Part shown: positions 9,222-21,779 of the stretch, piece by piece
Layout: each line of letters opens with the position of its first letter
Numbering within the stretch: the first letter of the stretch is position 1
Assembly (NCBI RefSeq): GCF_907164915.1
Contig: NC_061865.1
Location: forward strand, 54,518,587-54,582,586
Source: Impatiens glandulifera
Taxonomy: Eukaryota; Streptophyta; Magnoliopsida; Ericales; Balsaminaceae
Length of the DNA: 64,000 nt
Direction: 5' to 3'
The notes under the pieces: model-generated
The model's database searches: none
Told to the model about the DNA's origin: nothing
The model's input: only the letters and a program-made list of their open reading frames with translations
Made by a program: the position numbers and the translations under genes

Positions 9222-10737
9222 GTATCAATGAAATTCATTGGGTGATGTCTGAATCTTTAAGTATTTGTTAAAAATATTAGATTGATGCAATAATGGTATA
9301 CCTACATAATTAAGTTTCAATCTCAAATATTTTTTGGTGGACTATCTGGTTGGAGATAAATCATCGAACTGATCGTAATCGTTCGATATGTATTATTCAT
9401 AATGTTATTATTATTATTATTATTATGTTTTCTGATAACTTATTAAGTAACTTTTTTATCTTTTAGTTTTTATTTTATATTTTTATTTATTTCTCTTATT
9501 CTAAAGTTTTTGACGTTGTGTTTAAACAATTTTTTTTTTCATTTTTAATATATTTAGAACTTTTTTAAAAAAGAAAATAATAATAATTAATTTGGAAGTG
9601 GAACTTTAAAGTCTGTATAGATAATTTGATTTTAACAAATTCACCTAAAAAGAGGTTAATGTTAAACAAATATTTATTATCGAATTCAACTTAAGATGAT
9701 TTATTTAAAAACACATTTTCCTGTTAAATATCTAATTATGGTCAACTTTAATTCACATAGTAGTCTATTTATTTGAAAATTAATTTTATTATTTTATATT
9801 AAATGCCAACTTCAATTCATCAAAGATCAATATTCAACTAAGGCATAAATAAATGTTCAGCCTTTTTTAACCAAAGCAAAAATTAATTAAATCTAAATGT
9901 TATAATTATTTAAATAATTATTATTAGTTTGACTCATGAGCATGCCCTAAATGAAGGATTCTTTGAAAAAGTTCATATACTTAAAGATGAGTCTCTTATT
10001 AGGGAATTTTTTAAATAAAGGTACAAAGAATGTTGCAAACCTTTATTCCTACTTAGTACAAATGTTAATTATAATAAAAACTAATGTATGTGAACATAAT
10101 TTTATTATACATATATTTTAAAATTTGTTAATTTTTTGTTGTTTAAATTTTAATTTTAGGCCTAACTTAACAAAAAAATGTTTCCCCATTTAATTAAATA
10201 AATATATTAAAATATTTTTTTAGTTAAGAGTTATTTAAAATTAATATCAAATAAATTGTCCCTTAACTATATATATATTTTATTATCATTAAATTATTCA
10301 TGAAATTAAATATCAATATCTTATATTTGTTAAAAGAAAAATTAAAACTAGCACACTGCACATCTACCGCACATCTGCCACAATTTTAACACGACACCAC
10401 TTGTTATATTACATGCAAACTTATATTAAAAATATATATAGTATACTATGCATAAAAAAATGGCAGCCTTTATTTATAAATGATATAATTTTAATTTATA
10501 ATTGTAGTTTGATTGTAAATACTAATTACTTTTTAGTAACTAATTGCACAATTTAGAGCAATTATTTCCTTTCATTAAAAAAAACTTGATAATGTTCTTT
10601 CTCACGGCCGAGTGTTAATTAGTAAATGGATACACTCCTCGGCAAGAAAAAAACACATATGAAAGGTTTAACAACTCAAACAAACATAACCCTAAAACTA
10701 CATAGAAAATTTGACAACTCAAACAAACAAGACAATT

Positions 10738-11002
10738 CATTTCTTTTTAAGCATAAATGTAAGAGATTTAAAGACAACTTCTTCACAAAGCCGTACTCCT
10801 CCTCTGCTTGCCTGAGAAGAAATTGAAACTCCCTTTGGTTAAGGAAATAGATTGGAATAACATGTCTAACTCTGGTTTTTCCAACATAAACAACAAAATG
10901 ACCTTTAGGAACATCATGAGGAAGACAATAGTTGTCTTCTTCCACCTCATTGCTTCTTTTCTTATCAAAACATGAACATATTCTTGGTATCTGCTTCAAA
11001 AT
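10738..11002 (-). pseudogene. SAUR50-like pseudogene
   Basis: The paralogue of 5994-6311. The core [28 protein letters not shown] and AEEEYGF is still readable, but the N-terminal exon start is lost: the frame begins at [11 protein letters not shown] with no in-frame ATG upstream that I can find. A 28-bp deletion relative to the intact copy, just after EEEYGF, removes the [10 protein letters not shown] region and shifts the frame, so the end reads [13 protein letters not shown] and runs past the original stop. It is not expected to give a SAUR protein. Confidence 0.82.
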
Positions 11003-11057
11003 TGTTGTTTGTAGTAAAATGGAGATGTATATATAGAGAGATTTAACACAACCCTAA

Positions 11058-11330
11058 GGTATGGTTGATTTTGGGTTATTCAAATAAAAAAAAATTAAAC
11101 ATTACTTCACCCTTACTCTCATCCATCACTCGTCATCATCAACAATTCATTAACTAAAATATTAAAATACTTTTATTTTAAATTATTATTTTTTTATTTA
11201 TATATATCAATACATTTTAAGTCTTTATACCAAAAATAACAAATAACATTCACACTTTCTCAAAATTATTATCAATCATTATTTTTTTTATTCTCTAGAC
11301 TATTTCAATAATGTTAACTCAAACAAGGCC
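11058..11330. mobile_element. MITE of the GGCC family (single, diverged)
   Basis: A 273-bp unit with TAA on both sides (11055-11057 and 11331-11333), right end CAAGGCC and an interior matching the minus-orientation copy at 7592-7871 (CATTAACTAAAATATTAAAAT, AATTATTATTTTTTTATTTA). The left terminus is degraded. Confidence 0.65.
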
Positions 11331-11344
11331 TAAGAAAAAGAATA

Positions 11345-11590
11345 TTTTTTTAAAGTAAAAACAAATTCCTTATATTCTCTTTTTTTCACCTCCTCAAAAT
11401 TATTATTTTTCCCTCTATATATTATTTCAATAATTCTAACCAAACAAGACTTGAGAAACAGAACTTTTTTTTAAGTAAAAACAAATTCCTTATATTCTGT
11501 TTTTCCACCCTTCAAAATTAACATTAATCATCATTATTTCACTTCAGAAAAAGATTTTTTTAAAGTAAAAACAAATTCCTTATATTCTGT
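11345..11590. repeat. Three direct repeats of an ~90-120 bp unit
   Basis: AAGTAAAAACAAATTCCTTA recurs at about 11354, 11473 and 11563, each followed by TATTCT and a pyrimidine tract. Parts of the GGCC MITE family lie between the copies. No coding capacity. Confidence 0.7.
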
Positions 11591-12204
11591 TTAGGTTATT
11601 TAATACTAATATTAATAATAATAATAATTTCTTATAATTTTTATACTTAAATTATTAATTAAAATTTTAAATTAAAATAATAAATAAAGTTTGAACTTAT
11701 TTATTATTGGGTTATTTGAACAAAATATTTATGGGGTAAAAAACTATTGTTAGATAAAATAATAAGTTATTTAAGAAATAAAATAAGAATGATCTGAAAG
11801 TTTTGTTTATTAATTTGATTAAACATTAATAAAAACATGAAGTATTTTGATTAACCAATAAAAAATTAACCAAGCTCTTAGAGCTGGATATATAATTGTT
11901 ATTTGATTTATGTGATAAAAATGGGTTATAGTTCACTCACTGTTTTAATCCTTCACTTACATTCAAAATCATTTTAGTTTAAGTTGACTGTTTTCCACTG
12001 AATCACCGTTATGGGCGTACGTTATTTGAGTTTATAATTCGTTAAATTATTATAATATTTTTTTATTTAAATTTTATAAAAATAAAATAAAAATATAAAA
12101 TTTTAGACGTGATTTTATGGTTAAATTGATAGTAATGTGATTAATCTGAAAGCATTTTGAACGGAAGTAAAAGAGCACGTGAGATTGTTATAGTTATCCT
12201 TAAT
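11591..12204. other. AT-rich stretch, nothing recognised
   Basis: Very AT-rich sequence without credible ORF, RNA gene or terminal repeats. About 11900-12020 is less AT-rich and unique in the window. Confidence 0.5.
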
Positions 12205-12665
12205 TAAAAAAAATAAAAATGTGTTTGATTAAGTTATTTAAAGAACAAACATAATCAAACATATTTCAATCTTTATCACATTACTCAACTTATTAATCAA
12301 AATATTAAAAACTTTTTATTTTAAATTATTTTATTATCATATATTATACTCTTAAATATTTTATTTAAAAATATTACCTTCTCAAAATTAGACAAATTGT
12401 TACTTTAATAATTTCTTAAATATTTAACACAAATAACTTATGTTTGGTTCGATAATTAATTTTTTTAAAATGAAGAGAAATTGAATGATGAGTGATAATT
12501 TTAAGAAAATAATGATTATTTTTGATAAAAATATTTAAAATGTATTAATATATATAAATAAAATAAAAAAATTATAATTTAAAATAAAAATCATTTTAAT
12601 ATTTTAATTAATAAAATGAGTAAGATAATTGGTAGAGTTATTTATTGAAAAATTAGTTTGGTAAG
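12205..12665. mobile_element. Degenerate inverted MITE pair (GGCC family)
   Basis: The interior motifs of the 7337-7871 hairpin recur: a minus-oriented copy (about 12220-12440, TTATTAATCAAAATATTAAAA) followed by a plus-oriented one (about 12450-12660, ATTTTAATATTTTAATTAAT). Ends are too degraded to define, but the arrangement is again an inverted pair. Confidence 0.5.
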
Positions 12666-13045
12666 GATTAAAATAAGTATACTATAATGCCTTAATTAAT
12701 ATAACTAATAAAATAATTAAATAAGTAAAAAAGTAACTTGTCTGAAAAGTAAAGACACATTTTTGACAGATTCACGGGCAATATGTTTAACCGTACCAGA
12801 AGAGTACACCTCAAAAGTACTGAGATTGCATGATATACAACTCTTTCTTTTTACTGCCAAATGTTAATATAACACGAACTAACAGAGTAACTTTATTTAT
12901 AATAATAAATTACAAATTTAATACTCATCAAGATGTATTAAAAAATGTACTTATCTTACTTTACATACAACAAGCATTTTTAAGTTATATGGACAGTTTT
13001 TTGGATAATAGATCTTATTGAAAACAGTTATACCCTAATTGATAT

Positions 13046-13859
13046 TTTAAATAATATAACAAATCTTGATCAAATAAAATATATACTTGTGGGCGGAGAG
13101 ATTCTTTTCTGATAAATTCAAACTAAGAAGAGAAAAATGGTTGAAATATAAAAGACATTGAATTTAATTTATCAATTTGTTTGAAATCATATTTTCTTTT
13201 TTAAGTATTTAAAGTTAATTTCAATTCACCCAACTAAAGTTCAACCAAGGTTGATTAATTTTTCATTTTAAATTCAATTATAAATAAATATTATTTTATT
13301 AATTAAAATAAAAAAATATATTTTATATTTATATATTAATACTATTTAAGTCTTTTTACCAAATAAAATCATCTTCAATCATATGAGTTAAGATTTTGGG
13401 CAGATAGTTTTAAAAATTATCTTCCGTTTATTAATTTATGTGCCGACTACCCGACCCGACCCGACCCTGAGAGAGTTTATATTAAGGTTGGGGTGAACTT
13501 AATCCAAAAAAAAATTATACATATTTTAATGTAATAATGTGACATTACTATCTAATTTTCTATTTTTCAATCTAATTTATAAAAAATTGTTCGTTTGTGA
13601 TTTATTTGAATAAATCATTAATTTTAAAAAAATAATAATCGGTGTTAAATTTTGAAAAAATATATCTTTTTAGTAAAATTATTTAAAAGATATTAATATA
13701 TAATATATAATAATATATATATATTTAAATAATAACTATATAATATTTTAATTAATATATTAAATTATATAATTAATAAAAATAGACAAAATAATATTTA
13801 ATTATAAATAAATATAAAAAACTAACCCAACATGCATTAACAGAATCCAAATTATTAAA
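13046..13859. other. AT-rich stretch, nothing recognised
   Basis: Low-complexity AT-rich DNA; a GACCCGACCCGACC run at about 13450 is the only GC-rich feature. Short scraps near 13310-13380 resemble the GGCC MITE interior. Confidence 0.5.
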
Positions 13860-13869
13860 ATACTTAACA

Positions 13870-14175
13870 ATCTTAATATAGCCAGCTTGTTTCAAATAAC
13901 AAAAAAAATTAAACATAACACGCTGTTTCACTCTCCTTTATCTATCAAATTAATTAATTAATTAATTAAAATAATAAAATAATTTTTATTTTAAATTATT
14001 ATTTTTATTTTATTTATATATTTCAATACTATTTAAGTCTTTTTATCAAAAAAAAAAAAAAAAAAAAAAAAATATCCCCACCTCCTTAAAATCATTACCA
14101 ATTATCTCTAAATTATTTCAATAACTCAAATCGAATAAAGCTTAAAATTAATAAGTATTTCAATCACCCTAAACC
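13870..14175. mobile_element. Degenerate GGCC-family MITE with poly(A) tract
   Basis: Minus-oriented interior motifs are readable (AATTATTATTTTTATTTTAT, TCAATACTATTTAAGTCTTT), interrupted by an A-run of about 28 near 14047-14074. Ends are not defined. Confidence 0.5.
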
Positions 14176-14179
14176 GAAC

Positions 14180-14683
14180 AAAACCTTATAATTTTTTAAT
14201 GTTTTAAGTTATTACAATAAGGAAATAAAAATCAAAAAAATTGAATATTACCTGTAAAGAAGAGGGACCGCATGCAAAATCACAAAGTATGTGGGCCTGT
14301 GTAAGAGATGACACGAATGAAAGTAAAGATGCGCATTTTAGTTGAAAGTAATGATGTGTCTGAAATGAAAAAGAGCAAAACATAAACGGTTCAGTCGTAT
14401 TGTTAATGTAGTGGGGGGACCCGTGATTCCTTAAACATTGATGGATGAGTGTCAGAACTCTGTATATCAGTGAATATATGCAGAGATTAAAGGGTTGAGA
14501 AAACCGTCAATAGTAAATAATTTACACAAAAATCTATGTGCGCACCGTTTGACTGACCTATTATCTTTCTTCTCTTTTCTTTTTATCATCTTTTTATCAT
14601 TGCATGTCTTCAAATTCAAATATTAGCTTATTTGATTAGGGATTGAGATGATTATTTTGATGTAAGGTTAATTGTAGAACATC
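14180..14683. other. Unique intergenic stretch
   Basis: Less AT-rich than its surroundings (14260-14560) and not repeated elsewhere in the window. No ORF longer than a few dozen codons and no recognised motif. Confidence 0.4.
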
Positions 14684-14686
14684 ATA

Positions 14687-14951
14687 GGCCTCGTTTGGAT
14701 TGGGGTTTTTGAAAAAATCTAGAGAGGGAAAATAATAATGATTGGTGATGATTTTGAGAAGGTGATGGTTATTTTTTGTAAAAAGACTTAAAGGGTATTG
14801 ATATATATGAATAAAATAAAAAATAATAATTTAAAATAGAGGGTATTTTAGTATTTTGGTTAATGAAATGAGTGATGTGATTGTTAAGAAATGATTGATT
14901 GGAGAATTGATTTTGAATGAGTTTTTTAAAAAACCCAAAGAGAACAAGGCC
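14687..14951. mobile_element. Full-length GGCC-family MITE
   Basis: A 265-bp unit beginning GGCCTCGTTTGGATTGGGG and ending AAAGAGAACAAGGCC, with ATA on both sides (14684-14686 and 14952-14954). It matches the plus-oriented half of the 7337-7871 hairpin almost throughout and so defines the single-unit form. PIF/Harbinger-like by terminus and 3-bp duplication; no coding capacity. Confidence 0.8.
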
Positions 14952-14954
14952 ATA

Positions 14955-15465
14955 ATTTAGTTAGAAAAAAGAGTAAATTATTTAATAATATTTATATTTA
15001 AATTTTATAAAAAAATAAAGTTGAAGTTTTTATTAATAATTTGAATTAGGAAGTGATTTTTGAATTAAATCAACTTACTTTTGATATTCTTGAATAAAAA
15101 TGTGACTAAGAATGACCTTACTTGTAGACCTAGAAACGGATTGGGTTGGGTCCAATGCATTGCCCAATGGACCAAAATTGCAAGAATATTGAGGAAAATG
15201 TTGGCACACCACTAAGCCCAATAAATTAAGATCCTAACTTGTGAATTAATGGATCAACCCAATTACCTTTTAGGGTTCGAACTTGTAGTGTTTTTTTTAT
15301 ATTAAAAACAGTTCAAACTATGAATTGAGGCAGTGTGGCTTAAACTATCAAATATTTTGTCATTTGAGACTGACGTTTATTCCGTTTATTTTAATTGACG
15401 TGACAATACATTGTTTTAATTTAATTTCCACCTTTCAAACACATCATATCCTCTCCAACGGGTCT
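14955..15465. other. Unique intergenic stretch
   Basis: No recognised feature. The frame 15325-15573 gives a hydrophobic, low-complexity peptide without family resemblance and is not called. Confidence 0.4.
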
Positions 15466-16879
15466 CTCTCCTCCAACATTTTCTTCTTCTTCCATTCCCC
15501 TCTTCTTCGTTATCTATTTCTTCCATCCATCTCTAAGAAATTTTTTATGTCCAAGGTTAAGTGTTTCTTGTAAACATGTTCAAATGAGACAAATTTCATT
15601 ACATCGACAATAAACAATAGATAAACCTACATAATATTCTTGAGAAGACATAATATTTTTTTTCAATCACAATTTTAATTAGAGGATACAAGGATAAAAC
15701 TAATGATATGCAAAAATAACTGAGTGTAATATCCATTCTCCATTGATATTACAAAAATGAAAACAAAACTTAAATGATATGCAAAAAGCCAAAAACATGA
15801 ATTGATTGACTGTAATATCCATTAGTAATAGTGTTTTTGTTTTTGCTCTAAAACAAAAATTAGTTATGGACATGTATTATTGTCATGATTAAAAACTAGG
15901 TTAAATAAAATTTAGATGATCAAGGACATACAATGTTGTCATAATTAAAAACTAGGTTAAACAAAATTGAGATGATCAAGGATATACATTGTTGACAAAA
16001 TGAAAATCTGACAATGTTGTTTAATAACATGTCTAAAGAATTAAATCAATTTCATAATATTGAGACAAAATGAAAATTGATTGAGACATAATGAAAATTG
16101 ATTTAAATGCATATTAATATTAAATTAATTTCATAATAATGACTAATCCAATCCCCATCTAAATTAAAAAAAAATGTAGAAATGCAAAAATAATTGACTG
16201 TGATATATATCCATTATCTATTAATATTATAGAGACATGAAATGAAAAATAAAACATAAATACATGCAAAAACCTTAATGAAGTGACTGTAATAGCAATG
16301 GATAAGGATAGAAATGCAATCAAATATGATATTATATTCTAAAGGATAACACATTTTCTTATTACTTTCTAATCCAAATAAATAAAAATCATTATTTAAA
16401 TTTTAGATATATTATTTACTAAAGATTAACACAATCAAACATCATAATAAATATATTTATGAATTCAGTAGAATTTCATATATACTCAAAATTATACAAA
16501 GAAAATAGGAAGGAAGTTGGCCTATATAATTCCAACAGAAATAACTGTATCTAAAACAGAGACCAAAATAAAGTGTCACCTACATTTATATGTCAAAGAC
16601 AAACAATATTATTTGTGAGCTTCTTGATGTTGAGAACATTGTAGATTTTATTTCAAATCAATCTAAAAATGAACAAAGAAAAAACCATAATCTAAACTCT
16701 AAACCCCAAACATATCTCAATCTAAACATAAATCAAATTAAACGGCATTAAACTGATAAGTTAAAAAACAAAATCTAAATACTTGAATCGTTGAGATAGT
16801 CTCATGAAGAACTTCTGGGAGATGGATCGAAGAAAGTAATGAACAAAGAAGAGGGGAAGGGAATGGAAGAAGAAGAAAA
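15466..16879. repeat. Segment bounded by ~75-bp inverted repeats
   Basis: ACATTTTCTTCTTCTTCCAT and its flanks (about 15466-15550) recur in reverse complement at about 16805-16879, giving an inverted repeat around a 1.25-kb interior. The right copy is cut by the copia 5' LTR at 16880. The interior is non-coding and has internal repeats. It may be a non-autonomous TIR element, but no target duplication can be shown. Confidence 0.5.
15875..15995. repeat. Direct repeat pair (~58 bp)
   Basis: ATTAAAAACTAGGTTAAATA followed by GATGATCAAGGACATACA (from about 15888) is repeated with few changes from about 15945. Related TGTAATATCCATT segments recur at about 15727, 15813 and 16200. Confidence 0.7.
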
Positions 16880-17145
16880 TGTTAGAGAATGTTAAAATTA
16901 ATGTGGTATAACCTCCACCATATTGATTAGATATTATTAGAAAATCTTAACAATCAATAACATTATTTTCTTATCTTTTATTTTAAATCAATTATGAACG
17001 AAACATTAGAATTATCATATTGATTAGCAAGATTTTCTAGATATTTTATAGTCTATATATTAAGGTTTTGTAATTCAAGTCTAATCATCAAAATAATAAT
17101 AAAATATCATTCTCTCTCAAAATATCTCTTCAAAATAATCTAACA
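16880..17145 (+). repeat. 5' LTR of the decayed copia element
   Basis: Begins TGTTAGA and ends TCTAACA, a perfect 7-bp terminal inverted repeat, and is followed at 17147 by TTGGTATAGGAGG, a mutated version of the initiator-tRNA primer site. The length of 266 bp is within the copia range. No second copy lies downstream. Confidence 0.7.
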
Positions 17146-20100
17146 CTTGGTATAGGAGGATTTCTAATACGTGAAGATGAAGACTGTTTTTTTACTTCTT
17201 AACCATTGGGAGATTGTATAGAAAGGAGTGAATGAGCCAAAGGAAGAAACCAAACTTAATAAAGCCGATATGAAGGAATTAATGTTGTCCCGACAAGCCG
17301 ACGAAAACGCTTTTTCAATCCTCCAAAGAGTAGTCACTGAAATAATCTTTTCTAGAATTATGTGTATTGATACAACCAAAGACGCATAAGAGATCTTGCA
17401 AAGTGAATTTCAAGTAAATGTGAAAGTTAGAGCAATTAAGCTCCAATCATTATTCAGGGAATTCGAAAATACTAAAATGAAGGAGACATAAAATCTAATG
17501 GAGTTCTTGACCAAGATCTTTGATTTGATCAACTAGATGAAATATCATGGTGAAGAAGTCACAGACTAGAGAATGGTGCGGGAGATTCTCATATGCCTTT
17601 TTTTAGAAATACGATCCATTAGCGAATTATCCTCTCACGGTAGCCATCATTGAAGAAATAAAAGATCTATTAACACTCACAATCCAAGAAATGATGTGGT
17701 CCTTAAAATCATTTGAGCAATGATTGTCTAGACACTCCAAAAAATCAATAGAGAGTGTATTTCATCCAATGCTCAATACTAGCAACAACAAATGATAGGA
17801 TAATTCGAGTTCTAACGAGTCAAAATGGGGAAGATATTCAAGAGTACGAGGTGAATGTAGATCAAAAGGCAAGAGAAAACACAACACATCAAATTGCAAT
17901 ATTGCAATAAGTCAAACTACTCTAAGAAGGACTGTTGGTACAAAGGTCTGCAACAAATGTCATCAATTTGGTCACCTCGTCAAAGATTGTCAAAGTGGAA
18001 ACATTCATCAAGTAAATCAGGTATATGCAAATCAAACAGGCCTAGAGACACACATGGAATATTCTATGTGTATCACATAACTAGTGACAAAGAGATATGA
18101 GAATGGTTACTAGACAGTGGATACAACAACCACATGATGCTGACCTCAAAAAAAATTTTATGAGCTCGACAAAAGCGTTAGTGCCCCTATTCAATTCGGG
18201 AATGGAGAGCAAGCAAAATCAAATGGACTTGGAAGGATCTCCATCAAGACAAAGGAAGGACTGAGAATTATTAATAATGTACTATGTGTACCGAGTTTGA
18301 GCCAAAATTTACTCACCTTCGGACAATTGGTGGAAAATGGGTATAAGATTTACTTCGATAACAATGAGTGTATTATTTTTGATAGACAATATAAGTCAAA
18401 GGTGTTCACCAAGATCAAAATGGTCAATCGAAGTTTCGTTGTCAACATCAACTATGCAGATTTAAAAATCTCACTGAGTTTCTACCTCGAATTACCAAAC
18501 CTTAATATTATGGCATCAATGAATTGACCATCTCAACTTCCATAGCCTTAATGAGTTGTCTGACAAGAGTATGGTGTGAGGACTTCCTCACATAGAAGAA
18601 AAACAACACATATGCGAAGGATGTGTGTTTGGAAAGCAACATCGACTTTCTTTCCCAATAGGAGTATCATGGAGAGCTAAAGAAAAATTAGAACTTGTCT
18701 ACACCGACGTTTGCAGACCAATGGACTCCCTTTCTCATGCTCAAAATATGTATTTTGTTATATTCATTGATGAACACACTTGTATGACTTGGGTCTATTT
18801 CACAAGACAAAAGTCTGAAATATTTACGATATTTAAAAAATTCAAGAGTCTAGTTGAAAAACAAAATGGATGCTTCATCAAAACCTTAACAAAGTGATAG
18901 AGGCAATGAATACATTTATAAGGAGTTTCACAAGTTTTGTGAAGACGAAGGAGTAGAACAACAACTAACAATAATGTACACTCCTCAACAAAATAGTGTT
19001 ACTGAGAGAAAAAATCAGACGATCGTTGAAATGACAAAATCAACGATTCACAAGAAATGTTATCAAAACCTTATGGGATGAAGTAGTTTACACCTTCTTT
19101 TACCTATCCAATCGATGTCCAACCACAACCATACCAAACAAGACTCCGTTTGAAGCATGGAGTGGTAAAAAAATCATCGGTAAACCATCTCAAGGTATTC
19201 AAAATTATGTGATATTCTCAGATTCAAAAAGTGAAACGAAGTAAATTTGACGAATCGAGCAAAAGATATATTTTGTTGGCTATAGTACAATGAGAAAAGT
19301 CTATAGAGTGTTTAGCCTAAAAGAAGGTCAAGTTATTAGTAGTCGAGATATTCAAGTTGATGAAAATTCTTCGTGGAATTGGGAAGAAAACACAATTGAG
19401 AAAAATAACGTTCTAATCAGCACTAACAATGATGAACATATTTCATCAGTGCCAAGTACACCCGATCCGAGCTTAAATCAATTTAATGAAGAAAGTCGTA
19501 ACTCAATTGATCTAATTTCATTAAACTCCTCATCCCCGAGTTCAACCCAAAGAGGTACATATCAATAGACAATATATATATATATATGCTATATTCAACT
19601 ATTATTTAGTTGAGCCCAAATATTTTGAAGAAGAAATCAAAGAAGAAACGTGGATAAAAGCAATGGAGGAAGAAATCAATGTGATCACAAAAAATCAAAC
19701 ATGGAAGTTTGTTGACAAGCCAACCGACAAAAAAGTAATAGGTGTCAAATGAATCTACAAATTCAAACATAACACAAATGTATCCATTTAAAATAATAAA
19801 GCAAGACTCGTTGGAAAGGTTATTCTCAACAACCAGGAATTGACTACGGGAAGACATTTTCCCTAGTAGCTTGACTAGACACAATCTGAGCTAAAAGTGA
19901 ATTCGCCGCCAGCAAAGGATGAAAGCTTTATTAGCTCAATGTCAAGTCAGAATTCCTCAATGGCAAACTAAAAGAAGAAGTGTATGTAGATCAACCTCAA
20001 TGTTTCATTCTTAAAAGAAAAGAAGATAATGTCTACAAGCTCAAAAATGCGCTATATGGACTAAAACAATCTCCTCGCGTTTGGTATAGTGAGATCAACA

Positions 20101-20350
20101 ATTATTTCAACCGAACAAGATTCGAAAGGAGTAAAAGTGAAACAACCTTGTATGCCAAAAGACAAGGTATTAATATTCTTATAGTCACTCTATATGTTGA
20201 TGATTTGGTTTTCACTGGAAACAATAAGAAAATGATCGAAGAGTTTAAAGATGACCTGACTCAAAAATATGAAATGAGCGATATGGGTCTACTTTGACAT
20301 TTTTGGGCATTGTGATCTACCCAGAAGAAAATATTGTCTTTATCTACCAA
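16880..20350 (+). pseudogene. Decayed Ty1/copia retrotransposon, 3' end missing
   Basis: A 5' LTR (16880-17145) and degraded primer site are followed by gag-pol remnants in several frames. Seen in order: Gag with CCHC-like pieces (CNKCHQFGHLVKDC near 17950), protease with LLDSGYNNHM near 18115, a GAG-preintegrase region (LSQNLLTFGQLVENG, about 18300-18340), integrase core start (18625-18897; LVYTDVCRPM), and RT pieces (19610-19880, then 19980-20297 with NALYGLKQSPRVWY and YVDD). Many stops and frameshifts separate them. Similarity fades near 20350, before RNase H, and no 3' LTR is visible. Confidence 0.88.
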
Positions 20351-20461
20351 AAGATGCATGCATAAGAGATTCCAAATTGTGCCATCGCGAGAATAAGCGG
20401 CCGCATAACTGTAAAGATATTCAAAAGAATTAAAAAAAACTAGCAGATCTTAAAATAAGCG

Positions 20462-20640
20462 TGTCGCGACCGTGCCATCGTGAGATGCGACCAACCGTGT
20501 TGTGACCGTGCTGCCTCTTCGCCTTCTACGCTTCGTGTGTCACGACTGTGCCGCCTCTTCACTTTCCATGTTGTCGCGACTGTGCCGCCTCTTTACCTTC
20601 CATGCTGCTGCAACCGTGCCATAGAGCAACCAACTATCAT
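20462..20640. repeat. GC-richer imperfect tandem repeat
   Basis: Three to four units of about 45 bp containing GTCGCGACTGTGCCGCCTCT and TTCCATGCTGCT-like segments. An open frame (20480-20782) results from the repeat and shows no family features. Composition differs sharply from the surroundings. Confidence 0.6.
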
Positions 20641-21779
20641 GCGACCGCATTTAACTTCTCCGCCTTCGAATCAAAATGAGACCGCATCCAACCTCCTCAT
20701 CATCTGCACTCAACAACTTACAAAGTGCAACAATATGACCATCTGCCAACTCCATGAAATACCAACATTTGTACGACCATAAGGATTCATTGCATTCAAA
20801 TGAAAATCATCTACACAAGGTTTTGTTCGTCGTTCGCCGTTGTGTTTGTCGTTCGTCATTCGCGAGGGTTGATCGCCGCTTAGGATTTAGGGAGAAGGCG
20901 GTGAAATGAGAAAAGAGAGAACGAAGAAGACATAAATGAAAAAAAAATTGAGAATTTATAATAAATAATTAGGGTTCTATCGTGTGACGTAAAGGGCGAT
21001 GGGGTATTTTCATCGTTACACAAGCTGAAGTGATATTTTTGCAATATTTATGAGGCGCTGGTAATTTCTCAAAAAGAGTGCATTATTATGATCAATTCAT
21101 TAAATTTCCCCTATGAGCTCATAACTTGAATTTTACAAAAACTCATACAAATATGAAAAAAATCTACATATACTTATAATTTTTTTGACCATATATTAAC
21201 TTCAAAATTTGGAATGGTTTCAAGTTGATCATATTCTTGACCATTTGATATACTAACTTCAAAATTTGAAATGGTTTTAGGTTTGGATTATTTTCTACTC
21301 TCTCTGAGTACATGTTTACTTAATTATTGTTATACCTATTTTATCATGAAATGCATAGAATTAGGTTATGACATATTGGAAGGATATGACATGTTTAAAT
21401 TATCATTTTAGTGTAAATTCATTATCTATCCTATAAAATTAGCAGCAGCCGTATTTTAAATAGGCATGTAAAACATAACGTTGATGCTTTTTTCACGTGT
21501 AATTAAACACAAAACTTTAAAGAATCTCTATTCTTTCATAGTTTCTTATAGAGTAAACTAGGTGACGATTCTCGAATTAAAATAGAAAAACATATTCAAA
21601 AGATCCGGTTAAAAAAAAAACAAAAGATTTGATGCGAACTGATTTTTAGGCTTACACTATTGCTTTTTCATACCTACATAAAAATTTATTTATTTTAACA
21701 AAGAAAATAATGAATTGTTAAATGACAACCTTTAGAATATAAAGCTGAGTAAATATATTGTTATCAAGAAACTAAATAA
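20641..21779. other. Intergenic stretch, nothing recognised
   Basis: 20780-21110 is moderately GC and unique; 21110-21779 is AT-rich with two similar segments (around 21190 and 21240, TAACTTCAAAATTTG). No gene supported. Confidence 0.4.

Larger units (their letters stand above)
9240..13045. repeat. Tandem segmental duplication, copy 2
   Basis: Paralogue of 4438-9060, with the SAUR gene degraded (10738-11002) and several members of the GGCC...GGCC MITE family (11058-11330, 12205-12665) inserted. Non-coding sequence at 9240-10730 can be followed line by line against copy 1 with many small indels. Confidence 0.8.

Noticed and set aside
13440..13475. GACCCGACCCGACC run as a regulatory element
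   Set aside because: Short simple repeat with no supporting context.
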